Part shown: in pieces, positions 38,972 through 50,900 of the stretch
Layout: the number at the start of each line of letters is the position of its first letter
How positions within the stretch are numbered: position 1 is the stretch's first letter
NCBI GenBank assembly: GCA_009760855.2
Contig: WPIO01000045.1
Span: 1,287,501 to 1,351,500 of the forward strand
DNA length: 64,000 nt
Direction: 5' to 3'
Source of the DNA: Cristatella mucedo
Taxonomy: Eukaryota > Bryozoa > Phylactolaemata > Cristatellidae
Translations under genes and position numbers: made by a program
Notes under the pieces: model-generated
Databases searched by the model: none
The model's input: only the letters and a program-made list of their open reading frames with translations
Told to the model about the DNA's origin: nothing

Positions 38972-41900
38972 AGTCATATTATGAGCGCGCAAAAAGGTCT
39001 CACTAAAATAGCCACAATTACGAATGCTAATTTGCTTATCTCTGCTGACAAGTAGATTTCTGAGACTAGGCGTTAGCTTTTTCGTCACTTAGTTTTTGCA
39101 AGTTAGTCCCTTCAGTAAATAAGATGATTGCCGTTTTAGGTATGATTCAGGTATCTGCAGTAATAGAAAGCTGCTTGACAGGATGTAGTTCTAAACTCCT
39201 CCGTGCGTGATCTATGGAGTGCATGCTTATTAGAAAAAAGTTAGATAGTTGAGCATACTCACTAGTATAGTAGCATAAGAGCCTTGACGGCTATGTCTAT
39301 TTCCATCTGTAATTCCACAAAGTCATAAAGACCATGTGGGTGTTACGCAGGAGAGTTTTATGTAGCGCACTCATAGCCTAAGCGGCTTTCGGTACACATT
39401 CGGTAGCCAACAGACTTCGTCTCACGAAACAAAGAGAATGTGGGAAGCATAGCAGAGTCAGGAGAGCAGTTGAGGCTACGACCCCCATTTTGCAATGTGC
39501 AATACAGGATCGCCTGCCGAAGAACTCAAACCCACGACCTTGATCGTGAGGAGTAAATTGTCTGTCTGTGCACCTCTCTGCATCTGAGCAGGCATTTGGA
39601 ATAATAAATGCATGTGAAGTATTTAAACTTTGCTATGCCTATCTGAGTTTGTACAACTGAATAATTAAACTTTGCCAGTGACTAGTAATGTATAATTGCC
39701 CTCGACCTGAACACTCTTATGTCTCAAGAATGTACGGTAAATCACGAATGTGCGATGTTAGTGCAGCAGCTGGTGGGTGATATTAAACAGGGCTTGTTTT
39801 TCATAGCTATGAAGGCTGCATTTTGTGACCGAAGTTGTCAGCTTGACTAGACGTGGTTGGTTGAGTTTTGAGGTGGCTATTCAGTTCAAGTTGCAGGTTC
39901 ACTTCTCAGCCCTTGGCACTTTATGTCTGTGGAGGTTGTACCTCAGCAGATCAGCATTCCGTGCTCTTCTGTCATCGGTTGCACTTGCTTAGGCTGCTCG
40001 TGATTTCGCCTGATTGTCACTTCAAGTGGCCTCGGTTGCCGTATTTATGCTGATGGCATATTTTAGTGCTTTATCCTGACTCACAGCACTGTTTATTTTG
40101 CTTGGAGCCAAAATCGGTGATCTTTAAATGCCTTCCTGTATAGCGGCGGTCGGCCTTGTCGTGTCACTTCCAGGCTTCTTTTTTAGGTCGAGGGGCGCTG
40201 TACACTGGTAAAAGCAATGAGTTTGACAATGATGGTCCAAGGTTGCCCTATATGCGACCTCGAATAGGCCGGCCCGATAGCTGGGATGATGGGTAAGAGA
40301 TACGGCTAAAGGTTTGCTCGCAAGCCTAGTTCCAAGAGGCATGCTGAGTCAGCTGTTGCCTGTGTTTTTTTTTTAGGGAAAAACGTTTCGATAGACCGGA
40401 CCGAACAGGCGACAGGGCACCCACTCTGACCTCGGGCGGTGGTGGCCTGGGACCTTTGCGATCGGGCCTTGCTGCCTCTGATGACCGCACTGCATCTCAA
40501 CTGTCACCACGCAGGGATTTTAACAGGTCTCTAAGCAATGACAGCTGGCGAGAACTTAAACCTTCGACAAGTGATGCTGAGAAGGACAGAGATTGGCGAC
40601 GTGCAGGACCTGGTCCTGTGCCTCCTCTTGCTGGTAACTCTTAAAGTGATTACTTCGACCACTTTATATGAGTGACCATCCCACTTACATTCATCTACTA
40701 AGCTGTCTGTAATTCCTAAGGATGGCCGTGTTCTTTTTTCAGCATGATTGCATTGGTACTTGTTTGCTGGTGTTGCAGCATTTGCAGCTATCTCTTATGT
40801 AATGGCGGCTCCTGTAGAAATTTCAATTCAAGCACTAGGTCATTGCTGCCACTCTTGTGGGAGCTTAGTGTTTGGCTATGTCAAGCCCACTTTTGCTGTG
40901 AAAACGATGTTTTTGAGCTGAATGGGACACGGTTATTCCTTGTCGACTCTTCGGTTTTGTCTGCTCCTTTTTGTCACATCCTTTCTCACCGTTGATGGCA
41001 GTCCAGGTGGAAGTCGTGACAATGTGGGGATAACTAGGCGTCTGTTTGCTTGCATACGCTGCTCATATGCAGCTCTCAACTATTCTGTGATTGTAGTCTA
41101 GCTCTTTCTTTGAAGTCGGCCGGTAATTCAGTGGGCAAATGTATCCAAAAACTATATGCCATAGGTAGTAACGAGTAGTTGATTTATTGATGCACTTTAG
41201 TTTAGGGGGCCTCCTGGTACAGATTACTATGATCCAGGTGTGGTAGCATTACTTGATAGTGGTTTATGTGCAGCTTGCGCCCCTGTTGGCCAATGGTCAT
41301 TGAACTTCAAATTGAATAGCAGAGGTTTGCTGCAGTTAGCATGTGCAGCTGGTTATTGTTGCAAGAACTTGACTTCACTCTATATTCATTTGCAGGCGTT
41401 CGGCCTGGAGGCCGCTGGCGAGAGCGCAGCTTTGACGACAGGCCAGGGGAATCTTTTTCCGGCACACAGCGCCAATACTCAGGCTACGAGCGCACTTTCG
41501 GCTCAGAAGGAGGAGGGGGTGATGGTAGGTGTCGATTTGGTCTTTTTTCTTATAATTTACTGTTCAAAGCTTTAGGTCAGAGCCTTGTAAATTGCTCTCT
41601 TTAGTGCAGTGCCACACCGATAGTGAAGTGCAGCCTGCACAATAGTTGTGCTAGTGTAGCAGGACTATATGAATACCTCCACCCACTCGTGCAATACATT
41701 TTCTAAATTATTTTTTTTAACATTGGGCTTCCACATTGTAGGCTCAAAGACAAAATGAAAATTTCCTTAGCTGGAAGGCAGTTGCACTTAACATGATACA
41801 TCAAGTCAGTGTGGATCGACTCTCCTTTCCAGGGCATTTACTGAGCTGTTTGTGCTACCAAGAGACGTGTGCTCTCGTTCAATATCGAGTTAGCTATAGG

Positions 41901-44900
41901 TGGTGAGTTAGCTTTAAAAAAATTGTATCAGAATGGCTGGAAATTAAGTACCCCAGTCGGTAGCACAGGAGTTGTTATCAGATTTTGCACGAGTGAATAA
42001 GATTAAGTTTAGGACCCATAAAGCAAAAGCCTCTGTCACCAATGGGCTTAAAGTAAAACGACTGGCTTATTTATTTTCTCTTTCTTGTGCTTCACATTGG
42101 TCACAAGAAAATCTTGGCTACCTAAAAGAGCCTATGCCTTTCCTCCTTTGCTCCTCTTTTGGCCTTATTCTTTTCCCCTTATTTTTATTTATTTATTTGG
42201 CCTTATTCTTTTCCCCTTATTTTTATTTATTTATTTGGCCTTATTCTTTTCCCCTTATTTTTATTTATTTATTTGGCCTTATTCTTTTCCCCTTATTTTT
42301 ATTTATTTATTTGGCCTTATTCTTTTCCCCTTATTTTTATTTATTTATTTGGCCTTATTCTTTTCCCCTTATTTTTATTTATTTATTTGGCCTTATTCTT
42401 TTCCCCTTATTTTTATTTATTTATTTGGCCTTATTCTTTTTCTCTTATTTTTTATTTATTTATTTGGCCTTATTCTTTTCCCCTTATTTTTATTTATTTA
42501 TTTGGCCTTATTCTTTTCCCCTTATTTTTATTTATTTATTTGGCCTTATTCTTTTCCCCTTATTTTTGCTGTCAATATATAGCCATTAACCATTATGTAA
42601 CCATTCCTTCACCCATTGAACCTTCTCTCCCCACCCCAGCTGTTTGCTTGATTGAGTAGGCATCGACTCTTGGTAAAACTAGGTTTAATATACGTCTGAA
42701 TTAATATGCAGTGTAATCTAGACTGTTAGGCAGACCTGCCAAGCACGGAATAGCAGCCCTTTGAAGGTTTCCTCGCTGCTTGTCTGAAGAATGGACATGC
42801 GGACGTTAGAGCATGTTCCAGCCTATGCTAACCATGTTTAATGCATATTACTACTTCTGGAGTTAGCACTTCACTTTCTTGGATGGATTTGCTCGACTTA
42901 TGTTCTGTTGGAAAAACTAATAGCTTTAGTTGAGGTATGAGGCATTCTGCTTTACAAGCTCTGCAGTGGTGGGTAAATGTCCTACCATTTGTTAAAGAAG
43001 CTGGATTCTGTATCGTGTTAATGGGCAGGTTTGGAAGTGCGTCGAGTGAGAAGAATAAGAGCTGTTGCCTTGTAATAGCTTTTGGCTACATCGGGGGGGG
43101 GAGGGTATGGGGGTTCAGCAGAAAATGCGGCCTGCCCTTCTGCAAATTGTATGAACGTTTGTTTGGGCATGCTGGCTCACCCATCATATCTGCAAGAGCA
43201 TGTTCGTCTGGTCGGATTGTGATAACCTGCATTTCGTGCTTTCTTGCTGGTGCAGTTCTGCATAGATGTGTTGCTTGCGTGCTTCCTCGAAGCTGAACTG
43301 CTTTTATTGCAACTACTATAACTTCCTGCAGATGACCTTCCCGAGTGGGCTGTTGATGAACCAAATGAGGGCGAGCTTCCTGCCGGTGGCACATTTGATG
43401 CCAGTGGCCAGTTTATGCCTCTAAAAGACTCTCCCGCCAATGCTTCCCACAGCCGTTACGATGGCGATGAAGATGGTGACCACACAGGTGCTGAAAAGCC
43501 AGCAAACGTGGCTGCAGCTTCTTCTGTCATTATCGGTGCCAGTGCGAAAGATGTTACAGCTACTAAAGTGGAGGTATCAACTTCTGCAGTGAATTGGCTA
43601 TTGCTTAAATTGTTTATTGTGTTGTAAATTAGACATAGTTGCAAAACTGCCTAACCAGTCGATTATCCTGTATGCCAGGGGATCTTAACTGCAAGTAGGC
43701 TTACTTGCATACGTGTTCTTTGCATACTGAATGCTGAGGTCTAAATTGAACCTTGATCCTCGTTGCTGGGCTATTTTGTAAAATTTAAAGGATTGCATTT
43801 GCATAGATCGCCATTAGAAGTTACCGGAAGATCAAAATGTGTCCCCAAAGGAGCCGTAAGGCCCAGTTGCTTTGCCATGGTAAATGTAATTTGTTGTGGT
43901 TTACTTTGGGTTAGCTATTACTGGACGCTTACATATGGACATGTAGATAGATCATTATTCTTTGTAGAAAATTGCTGTAGCTGCCTCCATCAATACCGGC
44001 ACTTCAGAGCGGTCACCATTGATCGAGCAGCAGTTGCAGGCCACGCCACTGCCGTCACTCAGGGACCGTGTTTCACCCAAGCTGTCACTGCCTCCATCGA
44101 TCAGCCATGAGAGCACACCAAAAAGCGATTCACTACCTGCACCGTCTTTGTCAACTGAGGTGTCAGGACTTGGTACCGTGGGATTGCCATGTGGTAGCAG
44201 CTCAATAAAACCTAAGGAAAGTTGCATGCCCATTACAGTGAACAGTACTAATGGTGCTGTCGCATCGACCATTACGGGCAGTAACTGTACAGAAGCTGGG
44301 ACTGTTCCACCTGTTTCATCATCAGCATCTGTTGTAGTGACTTCGTCCGTAGCTGCTCCAGTAATGGCTGCCATTAATGTTACAAACCAGTTGTCGGTAC
44401 ACTCTAGAAGTGAAACACTAAATTGTAGCACGTCAAGTGCTGGCAATGTTCTTATTGAAGACAAGTCAAGATTGTCGAAAGATATTCATGAGGCCGACTT
44501 TGAGCACTTCGCTAAAGCTGCAGAAGCACTAGTGGAGACTTTGAGCGCAGAGGTAGGTAAAACTCTTGCCTAGCAAGAACCATCGAATGGCATTTGTAGT
44601 TGATATGAGACTTTTTTATTCAACTATTTATTAAGTGCATGTAGCATTATTTTTTGTTTGTTGTCTTGATCAACGGTCAAGAAAATGCTTGCTTTAGCAA
44701 GCTAGCCTAAGCATGCTACTTAGTTGCATTTGCATTCTTGATAGTATGTGCATCTCTAACTCTCGGTTATTGATTCTCTTGCAGCTGTGAAGTGCTTGGA
44801 TAGCGATTTAGTTCTCTCAGGTTGCTATGCAGACGACCAGTTATTATTATAAGTATTATTTTAAAGCTGATCGTTATTTTACGACTTACTTAGTTCCTAA

Positions 44901-47900
44901 GAAAATGCATTTCGCATTAGTCTCATTCCTTGTTGACTAGACTCGTGGGACATGTTTAGGGTGCCCTATAAAAGACAAACATATTAGAAATTGGATTGGA
45001 AGTTCGGACGATTTCCATATATACGGAAAAATGATTATGCAAACTATGCAACCAGATGTAAACCGGAACAGCATATACGCAAATTTTTAATTCGCTGATT
45101 TCAGTATTATATACTGCTTGCGTCGCAACTTATAGAACCTTGATACCTCAGTTTACATGTAAACCATGACAGCCTGCTACTGTAAGTCCAGTAATGTCCG
45201 GGATGCTATTACAGTTACATGGTTATGCCATTTTGCCTTCATTATTAGCAATTCAGCAGCTTTCCTTGGTAAGCAGCTAAATATGACCGTTTTCCTAGCT
45301 CGTAGAAAACTAGCGTCACAACGAAAAACGGAATATTCTAATCGAGCAATTGCAAGAAAGCTTGGCATTGCAGAACTGACAAAGGTACCATGTTAAGGTA
45401 CTAGAACACACCAGAACATTGAATCAGAAGCGGTTGACGTCAGTGATTGGCTACATAGAACTGGAATGACTTGAAAATAATGGTAATGCAAAGCAGGTTC
45501 AGTAGTTACGTGAGAAGAGTTGGAGCTCTTGGGGATTACTGTCAGTGCAAGTACGATTAATAAGGGGCTCACTGAGCAAGGCCTAGGGTTGGCAAGAGGA
45601 AACTGCTTCTTAGCGTTATGTACTAACACACTTGCCTATAAATCCGGCACTGGATCAGGCTGAGTGAAGCTAAGTTTTCTGAACTGTCGAAATTAAGTTC
45701 ATGCTCAATTAAAAATAAAATACACAGGTAGTGAGTAATGTTAGGTTGTTTAAGCACGGTTTGTGTAAGGAATTTTCATTTGATATATAAGGATAATAAA
45801 TGTGGAACGCTATTTTGACATAGTTAAGAATGTCGGGATTTTGTCACATGCACGGTTCGCATTTTCTTTAGCAGCAGGGTGATCTTAAGCATATCGGAAG
45901 GGACCGTTAGTCTAGCTAGGTCTAAGCACAAGCTTGAAAAAGCATGCACAAGATCAGGACTGACTGTCCATCGACAGGTATATGAGGACTACCATAGGTC
46001 GTACCACTCGATCCTAGCAAAGGCCAAGTCTAGCTATGGCAACATTGTTGAATCACAGATGCACAATCCAAAAATGCTGATGTCGAAAATCAACCATCTA
46101 CTCAACCGCTCCCAGGTTAGCTCCTTACCTGATGATCCCTGTGATGATCTAGCTGATCGCTTCTCTAGCTTCTTTGAGCAGAAGATAAACTAGATCAGGG
46201 AATCCATCCCTGCGATGGCAGCATCCCCCCTTGAATGCTGTCCCTTGATTCCTTGCACACCTCAATGTCTACATTCAAGCAGGTCACTAGTGACCCCATC
46301 CTGAAGTTCATATCCCAATCAAAGAAGACATAAAGTCCTCTGGACTCTATTCCCATTATCCTGTTTCTACGTTGCGTTGGTCTGCTGCTGCCATGCATAA
46401 CTAACATCATTAATATGTCATTAGCCTCAGGTCATGTCCAAGCATCTTTCAAAAAAGCTGTAGTCAGGCCACTACTCAAGAAAGCCACACAGACTAGACC
46501 AAGAGAACTTGAGCAACTACCGACCAGTCTTCCTTCTACCATAAACCTTACACCTTGCTAGTAAGTTCCAGTCTGGCTTTAGAGCTAATCACTCCACAGA
46601 GTCAGCATTGCTTCGGGTATACAACGACCTACTTAGGAATGCAGACATGGGTAGAGTGTCTCTGCTTGTTTTGCTTGATCTTTCGGCAGCTTTTGATACC
46701 ATCGATCACAAAGTTCTTCTAGAGCGCCTCTCATCTCGCCTGGGCATCACTGGCACTGCTCTGCAGTGGTTCAGGTCCTATCTCAGTGGGAGACTCCAGA
46801 GTATTGACGTAAATGGACAAAGATAATCTGAAGTACCTCTGAAATATGGCGTACCTCAGGGCTCTGCGCTAGGTCCGGTTCTTTTCACGGTTTATACTCT
46901 CCCCCTTACTGATGTGATTGCCAAGCACAATCTAGACTTTCACTTCTAAGCGGATGACACTCAGTTGTACCTTTGCTTTGATCCCTCCCAGCCTTCGAGC
47001 ACCTCAAATTCTCTCAACTCACTAGCTGCATGCATTGATGACATCCGCACATGGATGGCAGCAAATTTTCTAAAACTTAACGATGATAAAACTAACTTAC
47101 TAGTTATAGGCAAACCCAGTGTGATCCAGAGATTGGAAAGGCTGACTCTCAAAATTGGCTCTGCCAGCATATCTCCAGTTGAATCAGCTCGAAATCTAGG
47201 TGTCATATTCCAAAGCGACCTCTCGTTAGACGACCATATCAGCTCCACAGTCAAATCCGCCTATTTTCAGCTTCATAACATTGCTAAAATTCGGGCTTGT
47301 TTAGATAAAGATACCACATCTAAGTTGGTCCATGCATTCGTGACATCCCGTCTCGACTTCTGCAACTCACTGCTTACTGGCCTACCAGCATGTGCGATCA
47401 GGCGATTGCAGCTGGTGCAAAAATCTGCAGCTAGGCTTGTCTGTCGTGAGCGTCGCAGTTGCCACATTACTCCACCTCTCGCCGACCTGCACTGGCTACC
47501 AGTCAAGCAACGGATTGACTTCAAGGTTTTGTCGCTAACTTTTAGATCTCTTCATTCTATGGCTCCAGCCTATCTCTCAGATCTACTCCCTCACCAGGCC
47601 AAGCATCGTACCACCTGCTTTTCGGAATCAAACAGTCTACAAATACTCCGTACAAACCTCAAATCCTTTGGAGACCGTGCATTTAGTTCATATACTCCAA
47701 AAGCCTGGAACTCCCTCCCGACCTGCGTCAGAACATCCCCTGACCTGACCACATTTGAAAGGAACCTAAAAACACCTATTTAGGACAGCATTTAGCGGGT
47801 CCCTGTGATTCGTCCTTGATGTGCTTATGCGTGCTGACACTGTGCATGCTGCCACTAACCACATTTGCATCCTGACCCTGTGCATGTCACCCCTAACCAT

Positions 47901-50900
47901 ATTATTCATTTCGTTTGTTTTTCAAGCATGATTTTACTTACCATTCAATTGCATTTCACTTTACAGCAAATGTAAAGCGCCTAGAGAGAGATTAAGTTCT
48001 CTGAGGGCGCTTTATCAAGTGAATTATTATTATCATCATTGTTATTACCATTCCTATCAAGGACATTGGAACGAGTTGTGGCAGATCTAAGCTAACTCAT
48101 ATATTGAAACTTCTAACTTTGCTAGTAAGTTCCAGTCTGGTTATAGAGTTAATCACTCCACAGTCAGCATTGCTTCGGGTGTACCACGACGTACTTAGGA
48201 ATGCAGGCATGGGTAGACTTTCTGTGCTTGTTGTGCTCGATCTTTCGGCAGCTTTTGATACTATCGATCACCAAGTCCTTCTCACCTTGCCTGGGCATCT
48301 CTGGCACTGCTCTGCAATGGTTCAGGTCCTATTTCAGTGGGAGACTCCAGAGTATTGATGTGTATGAAGAAAGATCATCCGAGGAACCTCTGAAATATGG
48401 GGTACCTCCGGGCTCCGTGCTTGGTCCGGTTCTTTTCACGGTTTATACTCTCCCTCTTGCCGATGTGATTGCCAAGCACACTAGGCTTTCACTTCTACTA
48501 TGTGGATGACACTCAGTTGTACCTTTGCTTTGATCCCTCCCAGCCCTCCAGCACGTCGAATTCTCTCAACTCCCTTGCTGCGTGTATTGATGACATCTGC
48601 ACATGGATGACAACAAATTTTCTTAAATTAATAAAACCAACTTACTTGCTATGGGCAAACCCAGTGTGATTCGGAAATTGGAACAACTAACGGTCAAAAT
48701 TGGCTCTGCCAGCCTATCTCTTGTCGAATCTGCATGAAACCTGGGTGCCATGTTCCGAAATGACCTTTTGCTAGACGTCCACATCAGCTCTACAATCAAG
48801 TCTACCTACTTTCAGCTGCATAACATTGCTAAAATTCGGGCTTGTTTAGACAGGGATACCACATCTAAGTTGGCCCGTGAATTGTGAGATCCCGTCGACT
48901 TATGTAACTCACTGCTTGCTGGCCTACCAGCCTGTGCAATCAGGCACTTACAGCTGGTGCAAAACTCTGCAGCTAGGCCTGTCTGCCGTGAGCATTGCAG
49001 TTGCCACATCACACCATTCCTCCCCGACCTGCACTAGCTACCAGTCAAGCAACGGATTGACTTCAAGGTTTTGTCGTCCACTTTTAGGTCCCGGCATTCT
49101 TTGGCTCCAGTCTATCTCTCAGATCTACTCACCCACCAGGCCAAGCATCGTACCACCTGCTTTTTGGAAACTTAACTATACCTATGCCTCGTACAAACCT
49201 GCTTATGTGTGCTTACACTGTTGCATGTTGCCACTAACTACACTTGCATGCTGAACCTGTGCATATCAGCCCTAACCATGTCATTCATGTTGTTTATTAA
49301 GCATGCAAGTGTAGTTAGTGGCAACATGCAACAGTGTCAGCACACATAAGCAGGTTTGTACGAGGCATAGGTACACAGTTAGTTTCCGAAAATGATGCCA
49401 CTAACCATTCGATCGTGTTTTCTTTGCAGCAAATGTAAAGCGCCTAGAAAGATATTGAGTTCTCTGAGGGCGCTTTATCGAGTGTATTAATATTATTATT
49501 TGACGATACTATATGTCAAGGGTTATGGTGGGTTTTGGAGTGGTCTAGTCGGTCCATCGAACATCTGCGTCAGGAGTTAGTGTATATAATACTCGATAAA
49601 GTAATTCTGGACTATTGTCATTATTATTATTATTATTATAAATTGTGACGGGCTGTGAGATATTGTTGGGGTCAATGTCTCTAAATCTCCTTGCCTTTTT
49701 TTAAATGATGTGCAACACATTTTTCATTGCATTTTTATACTAAATGGGCTATTTTAACTACGGCCTTCTTCAATTAATGTCACTAGTGTTATTTGTTTCG
49801 ATTAAACTGTTCTAGCAATCCACCTGACAGAAGGAAGGGCTGGTTGCGTGACCGTACTCCAATGCGGATTGGAACTCCAACAAACGTTAATCAAGATTGG
49901 ACGTCTTACAACTGCTTGTGCAGTCAGTAGCAGTGATCTGAGTTTGAAAACTGAATGACATTCAACTGTACAGTTATATTTTAAACTTGAGTTGATATGG
50001 GGGCAATCTAATGGCAGAATAAGGTATGCACACAAGAAAAATAGATGACCACCTGGGAGGCCTCTTCATACGTAGAACATTTCTTTACGTTGGCAGGTGG
50101 ATTTAATCGTGTTTTTTGTCTGATTAGTATACAATGAAGGCAATCTATTTTGGCAGTATGGCTGTTATGCGTTGTACTTTGCTGTTTTTGCTTTGTACCA
50201 TGCTGTTTCACAGCATGCTTAGGCTCAGACTCGGTACATACTTGGCTCTCATGTTGCAGTATAGTGGTGCAGTACTTATTGTTTGCTACTGATCGGTGCT
50301 TTGGTTACATTTTTAGGATGAAGATCATGTTCCGCGTACTGGGTCTACATTCCAACCGCTTGTCCACCAGCACAAACTCGCAGTTGACAATTTAGCCACA
50401 CCTTCTCTTGGTGATTTAAAACCTGACTCAAGCTTTGATCAGTGGTTTTATAAAGATCCCCAAGGAGCCATCCAAGGACCATTTGGAAGGGCTGAAATGG
50501 CCGAATGGTTTAATGCTGGGTACTTCAACATGGCTCTACTCGTCAGACGAGCATGCGATGATGTGTTTCAGCCACTCGGTGAACTGATCAAGCGGTTTCA
50601 GCGAGTTCCATTTGAACCCGGACCTCATGTACCACCACTTAAGGTATGGGTTATCGTGTCTCATTTGGCTGCTTGATTTATGTAAATCTATTGCAGCTTG
50701 GCATAAGAAAGTGCTATGTTAGAAAGAGCGGAATGTTACCTGTCAAGTCGTCCTCACAACCTGTCCGACGCCAGAGGCTGAATAACCTGTCTTGAAATTC
50801 TAACATTGGTGTGCTGTGAAGTTCCTTTTGATACACAATGCATTTGTCTTACTTGACGATTTCTTATTACATCAATGGAGTGCGCTGTCTGACTAATGTG

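Noticed and set aside
41972-42659. Three long hydrophobic frames (165-205 codons) suggesting a repeated membrane protein
   Set aside because: They are three frames of the same 38-bp minisatellite in a GIGYF intron. The protein period is an arithmetic consequence of the unit length and lack of stops.
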